A stretch of DNA of 64,000 nucleotides from QZLE01 sp033852075 (GCA_033852075.1 JAWSVC010000023.1:36138-100137); one strand, 5' to 3'. Shown: positions 1-8,296, numbered from the stretch's first letter. Made by a program: numbers and translations. The notes: a model not told the origin generated them from the letters alone.

Positions 1-141
1 TTGCTCGATACAGAGACTACAGTAGAAAATATTGCAGTGTATATCTATGAATCATTAGTAGCCGATGACGAAAATTCCGATTTTTCGGTCTATGCTTATG
101 AAGGGGTCGGTAAAGGCGCAATGATTAATGAACTAATTTAG
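1..141 (+). CDS. C-terminus of a 6-pyruvoyl-tetrahydropterin synthase/QueD-like protein (partial)
   Basis: The window opens inside a reading frame of 46 codons that ends in TAG at 139-141. The tail contains a TTVENIAVYIYESL segment and then VYAYEGVGKGA. This resembles the end of the 6-carboxytetrahydropterin synthase (QueD)/PTPS family, where a T-x-E-N helix is followed by a strand carrying a conserved Glu. QueD acts in queuosine precursor synthesis. The gene ends 2 bases before the next start, so it may be co-transcribed with the efflux operon. The assignment rests only on this short tail. Confidence 0.4.
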   Translation: MLDTETTVENIAVYIYESLVADDENSDFSVYAYEGVGKGAMINELI

Positions 142-143
142 TA

Positions 144-2492
144 ATGAATAAAAATTTATTTAATTTTATAAAATATAGTCTGTTTGTTATTAGTCTGGTT
201 TTTGTTAATTTTTCGAGCGCTTACGCTAGAAATTTTTCTGTTGGCGTTTCACTTGATGATGCAGATAACATTCAATTTAATCAGCTTTTAAATCTGATTA
301 ATATTGAACTTGCTGAATTATCCAGTGATGATCTTGTACTAAGCATTTCTAAAAAAAATGTATTAAATGGTAAAAATAATTTGCAATTTATTGCAGATAA
401 TAATCAGCTTTTACTAAATGATTCTTCAATAGACATGATTTTAGAACTTGGAGTTTTATCATCTAACTCTTCTGTCTATTTAAAAAATCTAAATAAGCCT
501 GTTTTTAGCCCAATCGTTATAGATTATAAACAGCAAGGGTTTAAGCAAATTGATGGTAAGAGCTCAAAACCTAACCTGGTGTTTCTTAGCTCCTTTAGAT
601 CTTTTGTAAATGACATTACTGAATTTAAAGAGCTGGTTAATTTTTCATCATTAGCCATTATTCTTGATAAAAGCTTTAAGGCTGATACTAAACTCTTAGA
701 TCGGTTAAAGAAGGCGTTAATTGATCCAAGCGATTTTGCTGTTGAAATTGTTTTTTACGATAGTGATATTCAAAAATTTAAACAGAAATTATCAAGTGGT
801 TTTGACGCCGCATATGTTACACCTTTACCTTTGATGGAATCTGATCTGATTCAGGTGTTTGATGTTCTTAAATCTTTATCCATACCTAGCTTTGCCATGC
901 TAGGTAAAGATTATGTGGAAAAAGGAGCCTTATTAGCAACTGCAGATCAGGTCGATTTTAAAAGACTTGCTCGTAGAATTGCTATTGTAATTCAGCAGCT
1001 AGCACTTGGAGTACCTGCTACTGATATTTCTGGATTGTTTGTGCAAAATGAAAGCCTTTGTATAAATATGAATACAGCAAATAAAGTAGGTTATAGCCCA
1101 GAGTGGGGTGTTCTTAATGAGGCCGAATTAATAGACCTTGATATTGATACTGATAACGACTCGCTTAGTTTTTTAGAGGCAATAAATATTGCTGAAAAAT
1201 CAAATTTGGAACTGGAACACACCAGGCAAAATTTAGCTATTTTAGAACAGGATATTAATATTGCTCGTAGCAATTTATATCCGACCTTGAAACTTGATTT
1301 GGCAAGAATTGATGTTGATAAGGAACATGTGTCACCATATCAATATCAGCACGAAACCAAGGCTACACTTACAGTATCTCAAGTATTATTTTCGGATATG
1401 GCCAATGCCGGTATTGATATCCAGGAATATTTGCGACAAGCAGAACAGGCTGCTGTTGATGCTAAAAGGCTTGATGTAATTTATGAAGCATCACATAGGT
1501 ATATAGAGGCGTTATATTTAAAAACATTATTGAATGTTAAAAAAGAAAACTTAAAACTTACCAGATCCAATTTAGGCTTAGCAAAGCTTCGCGAATCTAT
1601 AGGCTATTCGCGCCTATCCGATGTATATCGTTGGGAAAATAAATTAGCTACAGATCGAAAGAGTTTTGACGAAACACATGCCCAATATCTCCAGTTATTA
1701 AATAAATTAAATGAGATCCTAAATCAGACTCAGAGCAAACAATATAGTTTTGAAGATATAGATGTTTCCAGTAGTTATTTTCTTTTGAATAACCAGCAAA
1801 TATTTGATTACATTCAAACTCCGCAAATACTGGAAAACTACAAGGCTTATTCTGTAGAAAATGGAGTGAATAATGCTTATGAAATCAATCAAATAGAATT
1901 ATCTCTTAAATCATTGGAAAGATTGGTAGTAAATAAAAAACGTAATCTTTGGATGCCTGAAGTAGCTTTCCGGGGGCAAGTTAATGAGGCTCTTTCGCAA
2001 AAAGGAGATGGTGGTCAGCTTTTGGTTGGTAAGGATGATACGTCCTGGAATGCCGCGCTTGTGTTATCTTGGAAACTTACTCAGGGTGGGGCTAAGATAG
2101 CAGAGCTTTCTAAGGCAGAGTTGGAATATGGACGATTGCTTACAGAAAAAATCAAGGCTGAAAAATCGATAGAGTTAAGAATTCGCTCAAGCATGCATAA
2201 ATTACTAGCATCCTATCTTGGTATAGAAAATAGCAAAAAAGCATATAATGCAGCCGAAAAAAACCTAAATTTAGTACAGGATGCCTACGTTAAAGGATCT
2301 GTATCTGTATTGGATTTAATAGATGCTCAACACGTAGCTAATATTTCAAAGGAAAGCGTTGCTGGTTCCAAGTATCAGTTTTTACTCGATTACATTGCAT
2401 ATCAACGGGCAATAAGTAAGTTCTTCTTTAAGATGAACAACGAACAACAAAAGTTATGGTTAAAGCAATTTTCTGCTTATAAACAGGAATGA
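144..2492 (+). CDS. TolC-family outer membrane efflux protein fused to an N-terminal ABC substrate-binding-like domain
   Basis: This is a 782-residue protein. Residues about 1-28 form a signal peptide ending near SSAYA. Residues about 29-320 resemble the periplasmic ABC_sub_bind fold (PF04392), with motifs such as the G-(K)-DYVEKGAL segment, an LALG hinge and a late helix of the NMNTANKVG type. From about residue 345 to the end it is a TolC/OEP protein, with two long coiled-coil repeats rich in Leu, Glu and Asn and ending in a typical DLIDAQ segment. TolC proteins are outer-membrane exit ducts for tripartite pumps and are usually 420-500 residues. The extra length here is the N-terminal domain. 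The adaptor gene starts 8 bases after the stop and the RND pump follows, so this is the exit duct of that pump. The role of the binding domain is unknown; a substrate-capture or periplasmic sensing role is inference. Confidence 0.85.
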   Translation: MNKNLFNFIKYSLFVISLVFVNFSSAYARNFSVGVSLDDADNIQFNQLLNLINIELAELSSDDLVLSISKKNVLNGKNNLQFIADNNQLLLNDSSIDMILELGVLSSNSSVYLKNLNKPVFSPIVIDYKQQGFKQIDGKSSKPNLVFLSSFRSFVNDITEFKELVNFSSLAIILDKSFKADTKLLDRLKKALIDPSDFAVEIVFYDSDIQKFKQKLSSGFDAAYVTPLPLMESDLIQVFDVLKSLSIPSFAMLGKDYVEKGALLATADQVDFKRLARRIAIVIQQLALGVPATDISGLFVQNESLCINMNTANKVGYSPEWGVLNEAELIDLDIDTDNDSLSFLEAINIAEKSNLELEHTRQNLAILEQDINIARSNLYPTLKLDLARIDVDKEHVSPYQYQHETKATLTVSQVLFSDMANAGIDIQEYLRQAEQAAVDAKRLDVIYEASHRYIEALYLKTLLNVKKENLKLTRSNLGLAKLRESIGYSRLSDVYRWENKLATDRKSFDETHAQYLQLLNKLNEILNQTQSKQYSFEDIDVSSSYFLLNNQQIFDYIQTPQILENYKAYSVENGVNNAYEINQIELSLKSLERLVVNKKRNLWMPEVAFRGQVNEALSQKGDGGQLLVGKDDTSWNAALVLSWKLTQGGAKIAELSKAELEYGRLLTEKIKAEKSIELRIRSSMHKLLASYLGIENSKKAYNAAEKNLNLVQDAYVKGSVSVLDLIDAQHVANISKESVAGSKYQFLLDYIAYQRAISKFFFKMNNEQQKLWLKQFSAYKQE

Positions 2493-2500
2493 ATTGATTA

Positions 2501-3628
2501 ATGAATATATTCTTAATTAAAAATAATTTATCCCGATTCGTATTCGGCACAGCTTTATTATTTCAGTTATTTATCTTAATTGGGTGTTCTGAGGATAATA
2601 AAACTAATTCTGCTGATACTAATTTTATACGCTCGGTTATTTATGAGGTTGTGCATTCCCATAATCAAGCTGGTACAAGATCATTTTCCGGTGTGGCTCG
2701 TTCTGCATCAGAAGTGCGTATAAGTTTTAAAATCCCTGGAACAATTGTTGAGTTACCGGTAAAGGTTGGTGATTCTCTGAAAAAAGGTCAAATCATAGCT
2801 GCGATTGATCCAAAGGATTTTCAGCTAAAAGTTAATGAGGCAAATGCTGGTTTAAGAACTGCAGAATCAAGGTTACGTGCCGCCAAATCTAATTATTCCA
2901 GAGTACAGCGCCTTTATGAACACAGGAATGCATCTAAATCAGATTTAGATGCAGCAAGAACCGCATTTGAAGAAGCGAACGCTGGTGTATCAGCAGTATA
3001 TCAACAGTTAACTTTGGCTAAAAGACAATTATCATATACAAAAATTTATTCACCAGCAGACTGTAAAGTTGCAGCAACACTTGCCCAAAAAAATGAAAAT
3101 ATTGGTGCAGGTCAGCCTTTAGCGTTGTTAAATTGCGGAAATGATATTGAGGTTGAAATTGCCGTTCCAGAACAGTATATAACTGCAATATCGCAATCTT
3201 CAAAAGCTAAGGTTTCATTTTCATCAATACCAAACACCACTTTTGAAGCAACTATCTCTGAAATTGGAGTTGCGTCTACCGGACGTTTAACAACTTTTCC
3301 TGTGATTTTGATTGTAAAAAATAACGGTCTTATTCTTTCAGGTATGGCAACAACGGTATTTATTGATTTTGGAGAAGAAAATTTTTCACAACAAATTTTT
3401 ATATCATCGAATGTTGTTCAGGAAGATCAGCAAGGTCGCTATGTTTATGTGCTCATACCGGAAGGTGATTTATATAAGGTTAAGCGGAGGCAAGTAACAA
3501 TCGGACAAATAGATTCTCGTGGTATTGAAGTTATTTCTGGTTTATCCGAAGGAGAATTGGTTGTTAGCGCGGGAATCAGTCATATGCACGATGGCTTGAA
3601 TGTAAAACTCTTTAAAGATAAAAAATAA
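2501..3628 (+). CDS. RND efflux periplasmic adaptor lipoprotein (HlyD/MFP family)
   Basis: This is a 375-residue membrane-fusion protein. The N-terminus is a lipoprotein signal with a lipobox LIGC near residue 29, so the mature protein should be anchored by an acylated Cys. Then come a lipoyl/barrel-sandwich half (IVELPVKVGDSLKKGQIIAAIDPKD), an alpha-helical hairpin with Ala/Leu/Arg heptads (about 105-175), the second lipoyl half, a beta-barrel and a membrane-proximal domain ending in GLSEGELVVSAG. Such adaptors link the inner-membrane RND pump to TolC. It sits between the TolC fusion and the RND gene with gaps of 8 and 11 bases, consistent with one operon. The substrate is not evident. Confidence 0.9.
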   Translation: MNIFLIKNNLSRFVFGTALLFQLFILIGCSEDNKTNSADTNFIRSVIYEVVHSHNQAGTRSFSGVARSASEVRISFKIPGTIVELPVKVGDSLKKGQIIAAIDPKDFQLKVNEANAGLRTAESRLRAAKSNYSRVQRLYEHRNASKSDLDAARTAFEEANAGVSAVYQQLTLAKRQLSYTKIYSPADCKVAATLAQKNENIGAGQPLALLNCGNDIEVEIAVPEQYITAISQSSKAKVSFSSIPNTTFEATISEIGVASTGRLTTFPVILIVKNNGLILSGMATTVFIDFGEENFSQQIFISSNVVQEDQQGRYVYVLIPEGDLYKVKRRQVTIGQIDSRGIEVISGLSEGELVVSAGISHMHDGLNVKLFKDKK

Positions 3629-3639
3629 CTCAGTAGCTC

Positions 3640-6600
3640 ATGAAAAAGTCATTAACTCAGATCGCAATTGAGAATAATCGTGTTACTTGGATAGCAATGA
3701 TACTGCTTATTTTAAGTGGTATCTTTTCGTACTTGCACATGCCTCGCAGCGAGGATCCTAATTTTATTCTGCGCATAGCTACGGTAGTAACTTATTTTCC
3801 TGGTGCTAGTCCAACAAGAATGGAACAGCTGATAACAGATAAGTTGGAAAAAGAGATAAAAGAGATTCCGGAATTAGATTTTGTATCCAGCACATCCATG
3901 ACTGGCGTTTCAGTTATCTATGTGAATATTAAAGAAAGTATTACCGATTTAGATCCCGTATGGGACAGATTAAGGCGCAAAGTTGATTCTGCAAAAGCTA
4001 ATCTTCCTAAAGAGATAATTGGCCCGATAGTAAATGATGAATTTGCTGATGTATATGGAGTTATACTCAATGTTGTCGGTGATGGGATTGAGTATTCCTA
4101 TTTGAAAGATGTTGCTGATGAAGTAAGAGATGAGCTTCTTTTAATAGATGAAGTATCCAAAGTTGAGCTGTTTGGAGAGCAGGAGCAACATATTTTTGTT
4201 GAATATGATAATTCACGACTATCAGAGTTGGGCATTTCTCCTTATCAGCTATCTCAAATATTACAGGGAAGAAACATTATTATTCCTGGTGGCGATATTG
4301 CTATTGGGAATGAACGCATCGTACTTGAGCCAAGCGGTAATTTTGAATCTATTAAAGAATTAAAAAAGACCGTAATCAATATTCCTGGTAGTAAAGAACT
4401 TGTTTATCTCAGAGATATAGCTTCTATTAAAAGAGGTTATATTGATCCTGCAAATACCAAGGTTAAATATATGCAACAACCTGCTATTTCGCTTGGAGTT
4501 TCATTGCGTGACGGAGGAAATATTCTAGAACTTGGTACAAAGGTAAGGGCCTTGGTAAACCGAATTAAGAATGATTACCCTTATGGAATTGAGTTTAAAG
4601 AGGCGACATTTCAACCTGATATAGTAGAACACAAGATCAATGATTTTGTTGCTAATCTTGGACAATCGATTCTCGTTGTTGCATTAATGATGGTTCTTAC
4701 GCTAGGACTAAGAACTGGATTGGTTGTATCTAGCTTGGTGCCAGTAACCATAATCATTAGCATTATGATCATGAGCTTGTTTGATATATGGCTTGATCAA
4801 GTCTCTCTTGCATCATTAATAATTGCACTTGGAATGTTGGTTGATAATGCTATCGTAATAGCCGAATCCTTTATTATCAGAGTAGAGGAGGGACAGCAAA
4901 GAATTGATGCTGCAATTGATTCAGTAAAAGAATTAAAAATACCACTTCTGACATCCTCGCTAACCACTGCGGCAGCATTTTTCCCGATATATCTTGCCGA
5001 GTCTATGTCTGGTGAATATACCCAGTCAATTTTTAAGGTTGTTACAATCACATTGCTGACATCATGGATTCTGTCTATGACATTTGTTCCCATGCTTTGT
5101 ATTATCGCGCTAAAAATCAATAAGAAAGAAGGGGTAGATCTTTACGGAGGTTATACATACAAAGTCTATCGTGCATTTTTAGGTTTGTTGTTAAGAAATA
5201 AAGCAATAGTTGGTATCTTTGTATTTGTCATATTTGTACTAATTATGGGAGCAGCTAAATCAGTTCCACAGATCTTTTTCCCTCCCTCTGATCGAGCATT
5301 TCTTACTGCCGAATATGAATTACCGGAAGGTTATAGTATTGAGGCTACTGAAGCTGTAGTAGAAAAAGTTTCAGATTTTATGCGATCAAGTTTAATGACT
5401 AAAAACAACGTCGGCAAAGGAATACTTGATTGGACCAGCTTTGTCGGGCAGGGTGGACCTCGCTACGTGATGAATTATAACCCTCAGGCTCGGCGGTCAA
5501 ATTATGCCATTCAATATATCAATCTGGATTCAATGGATTCTGCAGATATGATAATTGAATCTTTGGAAAAATTTGCCTTTGATAACATTTTGGATTTACG
5601 CCTTATTGTTAAACGCCCAGAGTTAGGGCCTCCTGTTATCAGACCAGTTGAGGTAAGAATAATTGGAAGAGATACAGATTATTTATTCTCAATTGCTGAC
5701 AAATTACGTGAAAAATTTCAGGAAGTTAGTGGTCATAAAAATCTAGCCGATAACTGGGGCGCCAGAACCAAAAAATTACTTGTAAAAATAGATCAAGAGC
5801 GAGCGCGTCGTGCCGGTGTATCAAGTCAGGATATTGCGATATCTCTTAGAACCGGCTTGAGTGGTATGGAACTTACAAAATACAGAGAGGATGATAAATT
5901 AATTCCTGTTGTATTCCGCTCTGAACATTCAGATCGCAAAGACATAAGTCAATTGGAATCAATGAATGTATTTAGTCAGGCAACAGGATATAGCGTACCA
6001 CTTAAGCAGGTGGCAGATATAGAAGTGGATTGGGAATATTCTAAAATCAAGCGTCGTGACGGCCTTAGAACTGTAACAATTCATGCTGACCTGAAACCAG
6101 GAGCAACGACGGTGGGGGTGATTAATCAGGTAAAACCATGGTTAGATGAACAGGCCAAAACTTGGCCAGTAGGGTATCGCTATGAGCTAGGTGGTGAGAT
6201 TGAAACATCTGTAAAATCCAGCCAAGCCATTGCTGACAAGTTACCAATTGCCGGATTAATAATCATTATGCTTTTAGTTGTGCAATTTAATTCAGTAAGA
6301 AAGTCACTGATTATCTTAACTACAATTCCTTTGGGTCTTATTGGGGTTGTAATAGGTCTTATTGCATTGGATTCATATTTTGGATTTATGACCCTGCTTG
6401 GAATAGTTTCTCTTGCTGGTATTGTTGTAAATAACGCTATTGTATTGATTGAAAGAATACAGATGGAGATTAATGAGTTTGGGCATGAACCGTTTGATGC
6501 CATTCTGGAGGCCTGTCAGCGTCGTATGCGCCCAATCTTTCTAACAACAGCTACAACTATAGGTGGGCTTCTACCTCTTTATTTCGGTGGAGGATTGATG

Positions 6601-6711
6601 TGGGAACCTATGGCGATCGCGATTGTTTTTGGATTATTGTTCTCAACAGTTTTAACCCTTGGTATTGTGCCGGTAATGTATGCTGGTTTTTATAGGATAA
6701 AAGGAAAGTAG
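3640..6711 (+). CDS. RND-family efflux transporter permease (AcrB/HAE-like)
   Basis: This 1023-residue protein has the standard RND layout: TM1, a large periplasmic loop, TM2-6, TM7, a second loop and TM8-12. The TM4 proton-relay region reads LGMLVDNAIVIAES, with Asp402 followed by Asn403 where AcrB has two Asp residues. The TM10-like segment reads VVNNAIVLIER. The DN version is common in the wider RND superfamily. The protein should drive proton-coupled export through the adaptor and the fused TolC encoded just upstream. It ends the operon. The last ~100 bases of the gene overlap, on the opposite strand, the nominal 3' part of a small ORF (6608-6937). Confidence 0.93.
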   Translation: MKKSLTQIAIENNRVTWIAMILLILSGIFSYLHMPRSEDPNFILRIATVVTYFPGASPTRMEQLITDKLEKEIKEIPELDFVSSTSMTGVSVIYVNIKESITDLDPVWDRLRRKVDSAKANLPKEIIGPIVNDEFADVYGVILNVVGDGIEYSYLKDVADEVRDELLLIDEVSKVELFGEQEQHIFVEYDNSRLSELGISPYQLSQILQGRNIIIPGGDIAIGNERIVLEPSGNFESIKELKKTVINIPGSKELVYLRDIASIKRGYIDPANTKVKYMQQPAISLGVSLRDGGNILELGTKVRALVNRIKNDYPYGIEFKEATFQPDIVEHKINDFVANLGQSILVVALMMVLTLGLRTGLVVSSLVPVTIIISIMIMSLFDIWLDQVSLASLIIALGMLVDNAIVIAESFIIRVEEGQQRIDAAIDSVKELKIPLLTSSLTTAAAFFPIYLAESMSGEYTQSIFKVVTITLLTSWILSMTFVPMLCIIALKINKKEGVDLYGGYTYKVYRAFLGLLLRNKAIVGIFVFVIFVLIMGAAKSVPQIFFPPSDRAFLTAEYELPEGYSIEATEAVVEKVSDFMRSSLMTKNNVGKGILDWTSFVGQGGPRYVMNYNPQARRSNYAIQYINLDSMDSADMIIESLEKFAFDNILDLRLIVKRPELGPPVIRPVEVRIIGRDTDYLFSIADKLREKFQEVSGHKNLADNWGARTKKLLVKIDQERARRAGVSSQDIAISLRTGLSGMELTKYREDDKLIPVVFRSEHSDRKDISQLESMNVFSQATGYSVPLKQVADIEVDWEYSKIKRRDGLRTVTIHADLKPGATTVGVINQVKPWLDEQAKTWPVGYRYELGGEIETSVKSSQAIADKLPIAGLIIIMLLVVQFNSVRKSLIILTTIPLGLIGVVIGLIALDSYFGFMTLLGIVSLAGIVVNNAIVLIERIQMEINEFGHEPFDAILEACQRRMRPIFLTTATTIGGLLPLYFGGGLMWEPMAIAIVFGLLFSTVLTLGIVPVMYAGFYRIKGK

Positions 6712-6937
6712 GTGTTTTTGCATAAAACTCGCATAAAAAAGAGGAGTCATTTGACTCCTCTTTACCTTTCACCCTTTTGTTTTGTTGTTCTTCATACCAT
6801 TCATCAAGATATGAATTAATCTTATATCGCTCATTAGATCTTTGTGAGCTTTTACTTTTTTGATGTGCTCCGCCTTTTTTGAGTAAAGGGTTAAGAGCAA
6901 CCTGATTTCTATATTTAAAATGGTTTGCCTGTTTCAT
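6608..6937 (-). CDS. Small basic protein ORF with an intrinsic terminator inside it (predicted non-stop mRNA)
   Basis: The start is well supported: an AAAGGAGAAG ribosome site lies a few bases upstream of the ATG at 6937. The first ~60 residues look like a real compact basic protein (NPLLKKGGAHQKSK, then an acidic YLDEWYEEQQ helix, then NKRVKGK). The reading frame runs on to 6608, but a strong intrinsic terminator for this strand lies at 6735-6763, at codons ~59-67. Most transcripts should therefore end before any stop codon, and residues after ~67 (antisense to the RND gene) are probably never made. This is the control logic of arfA, whose mRNA lacks a stop codon and whose product is made when tmRNA fails. 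The canonical ArfA KGKGS motif is not present (only a KGK), so homology is not claimed. It lies 23 bases after the rtcB remnant. Confidence 0.6.
   Translation of the reverse strand: MKQANHFKYRNQVALNPLLKKGGAHQKSKSSQRSNERYKINSYLDEWYEEQQNKRVKGKEESNDSSFLCEFYAKTPTFLLSYKNQHTLPAQYQGLKLLRTIIQKQSRSP
6735..6763 (-). terminator. Intrinsic terminator inside the small ORF, possibly bidirectional
   Basis: An 11-bp inverted repeat (AAAGAGGAGTC / GACTCCTCTTT, loop ATTT) is followed on the minus strand by a run of six T. On the plus strand the T-run is short and interrupted, so it is a weaker but possible terminator for the RND operon ending at 6711. It sits in frame inside the small minus-strand ORF. Confidence 0.85.
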
Positions 6938-6960
6938 TTACTTCTCCTTTATATTTTAAA

Positions 6961-7158
6961 TTATCCCTTAATGCATACTACTTGCTTTAAGGTGTATTTA
7001 ATCTTTACAAGATCGGACTGTTTCTGCATTACAGAATCAATATTTTTATATGCACTTGGTATCTCATCCAGCACATCCTTATCTTTGCGACATTCAATGC
7101 CTTTGGTCTGTGCCTCAAGATCTTTTCTGGTAAATGATCTTTTGGCCTTTAAAAAGCA
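6961..7158 (-). pseudogene. rtcB: 3' remnant of rtcB (RNA-splicing ligase RtcB)
   Basis: About 62 codons match the extreme C-terminus of RtcB very closely: KRSFTRKDLEAQTKGIECRK, then DKDVLDEIPSAYKNID and SDLVKIKYTLKQVVCIKG directly before the stop. Full RtcB is about 400-480 residues. The rest of the protein, including the His/Cys metal-binding residues and the guanylylated His, is absent from this window. Immediately upstream on the same strand there is a terminator (7167-7198) and a separate short ORF rather than more RtcB. The open frame can be pushed to a GTG at 7185, but those codons fall in the terminator stem and show no RtcB similarity. I read this as a 5'-truncated, inactive leftover. 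It matters as context for the small gene just downstream. Confidence 0.8.
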
Positions 7159-7166
7159 AGACCCAT

Positions 7167-7198
7167 AAAAAAACCCTGACAGCACTGCTAACCAGGGT
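7167..7198 (-). terminator. Intrinsic terminator after the 14-codon ORF
   Basis: ACCCTG at 7173-7178 pairs with CAGGGT at 7193-7198, with a possible inner AGC/GCT pairing. On the minus strand the stem is followed by seven T (7173-7167). It ends transcription arriving from the promoter at 7334-7361, before the rtcB remnant. Confidence 0.7.
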
Positions 7199-7251
7199 CT
7201 TTTAGTTAGAAGGCTGTAAAGCCCCCTAATGAATTATAAACGGGAGGCTTA

Positions 7252-7296
7252 TTAGATATATTTTTCCTTTGAGATATTATTTATAGATTGTTGCAT
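7252..7296 (-). CDS. Candidate 14-residue small protein or leader peptide
   Basis: An AGGAGG-type ribosome site stands about 6 bases upstream of an ATG at 7296 and is followed by a 14-codon frame (MQQSINNISKEKYI) ending in TAA. It lies between a good promoter (7334-7361) and a terminator (7167-7198). A second, GC-rich inverted repeat (AGCCTCC / GGGGGCT with a G-U pair) lies between the stop codon and the terminator. No repeated regulatory codon is evident, so an amino-acid attenuator is not supported. It could be an independent small protein, a small RNA with an incidental ORF, or the leader of an operon that has been deleted. Confidence 0.45.
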   Translation of the reverse strand: MQQSINNISKEKYI

Positions 7297-7333
7297 TGAA
7301 ACCTCCTATAGCTGATTTTGAAATTGGTGTGGT

Positions 7334-7361
7334 ATCTTACTCTTATGTTTGAAGCAGTCAA
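7334..7361 (-). promoter_or_regulatory. Sigma70-type promoter for the small minus-strand unit
   Basis: On the minus strand, TTGACT (7361-7356) is separated by 16 bases from TAAGAT (7339-7334). Transcription would start near 7327, leaving a ~30-base leader before the 14-codon ORF. Confidence 0.6.
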
Positions 7362-7479
7362 TATAAATATCTCATTTTTCAGACAATCTTGTTTTTACCA
7401 AAAAAATAACTGAGAACAGATTAATAAAAAAAGGATGTTTTAGTAGATCAATTATGCTTTTTAGCCTATAAATAGCCAT

Positions 7480-7833
7480 ATGAGTGAAGAAAACCGTAAA
7501 CATAAACGGGTCAAAATAAATCGTAAAGCGATTATCATACAATCAACAGGAGAGAAGGTCATTGCGAAGGCGTGTGACGTATCAATTGCTGGTGTAGGTA
7601 TTGTATGTGAGTATAGCTGCGATGTTGGTCAGACCTTTGAAATTATTGTGAACCTGCTTGGTGATCCTAAGCTTGGTGTTTTACATTTTAAAGCACAGGC
7701 AAGGTTTATCAATCTAATAGGAGGTTTAGACGCCTATAGAATAGGTTTTCAGGTAGTTGAGTTTTATGGCAATAGTGAAAAGCTGTTGGCAAGCTATATT
7801 CAAAGCAAATCTAATCAGCCTTCTTGGGTTTAA
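7480..7833 (+). CDS. PilZ-domain protein (candidate c-di-GMP receptor)
   Basis: This is a 117-residue single-domain protein. The N-terminal RKHKRVKINRK supplies the basic PilZ arginine region, and DVSIAGVGI matches the DxSxxG motif. Together these two elements bind c-di-GMP in PilZ proteins. The remainder is a small beta-barrel (GQTFEIIVNLLG, then FKAQARF). There is no signal peptide or membrane segment. It is a stand-alone cytosolic adaptor whose target cannot be read from context. The GGDEF-EAL protein at 50-52 kb could influence its ligand level, but a direct link is inference. Confidence 0.85.
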   Translation: MSEENRKHKRVKINRKAIIIQSTGEKVIAKACDVSIAGVGIVCEYSCDVGQTFEIIVNLLGDPKLGVLHFKAQARFINLIGGLDAYRIGFQVVEFYGNSEKLLASYIQSKSNQPSWV

Positions 7834-7869
7834 TTTAATAAGCAGCATCTTTTCTAAGGATAATCAGTT

Positions 7870-8247
7870 ATGGAATATACCGCCAGGTGTCACTGTGGGG
7901 CAGTTGAAGCTAAATTTGACTCAAAACCAATAACAAGTGCCGTTGATTGTAACTGCAGTATTTGCAGGATAAAAGGGGCATTACAAATCAGAATACCTAA
8001 GCAGAATTTAACCTTGCTTAAGGGTGAAGAAAGTCTTAAGACTTATAAGTTTAATACCATGAAAGCCAGTCATTACTTTTGCAAACATTGCGGAATACAT
8101 GTTTTTACGGAGCCTAGAATCTCAACGGAGCATTATTCTATTAATCTGCGCTGCGTGCCTGAAATTGTTCTTGATGGCTTACAGATTATTAAGTTTGATG
8201 GAGTTAATTGGGAAGATTCTGTTAAAAAGCTAGATATTACTGAATAG
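7870..8247 (+). CDS. GFA/CENP-V family zinc-binding protein
   Basis: This is a 125-residue protein with the family's cysteine pattern: CHCGAVEAKF near the start, DCNCSICRIKG at about residue 30, and FCKHCGIHVF at about residue 75. The family is named after glutathione-dependent formaldehyde-activating enzyme, but most members have no proven activity, so only the fold and zinc binding are claimed. AAGGA precedes the start by about 10 bases. The gene is followed by a strong bidirectional terminator shared with the convergent hydrolase gene. Confidence 0.85.
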   Translation: MEYTARCHCGAVEAKFDSKPITSAVDCNCSICRIKGALQIRIPKQNLTLLKGEESLKTYKFNTMKASHYFCKHCGIHVFTEPRISTEHYSINLRCVPEIVLDGLQIIKFDGVNWEDSVKKLDITE

Positions 8248-8261
8248 CAACATATTTATAA

Positions 8262-8296
8262 TTTTGAGCCAAAGCGTTAAAAACTTTGGCTCAAAA
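8262..8296. terminator. Bidirectional intrinsic terminator between convergent genes
   Basis: A perfect 13-bp inverted repeat (TTTTGAGCCAAAG / CTTTGGCTCAAAA) with a 9-base loop lies between the GFA gene and the convergent hydrolase. It is flanked by T-rich (plus) and A-rich sequence, so it can serve both directions. Confidence 0.85.

Noticed and set aside
4797..5120. 107-codon minus-strand open frame inside the RND gene
   Set aside because: It is antisense to conserved membrane segments of the pump and has no ribosome site or recognisable protein; a shadow frame.
6608..6937. Calling the small ORF a true ArfA
   Set aside because: The regulatory layout fits, but the ArfA KGKGS-type motif is absent, so only the control logic is claimed.
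6920..7168. 82-codon plus-strand open frame
   Set aside because: It is antisense to the clear rtcB remnant, whose protein similarity explains the region.
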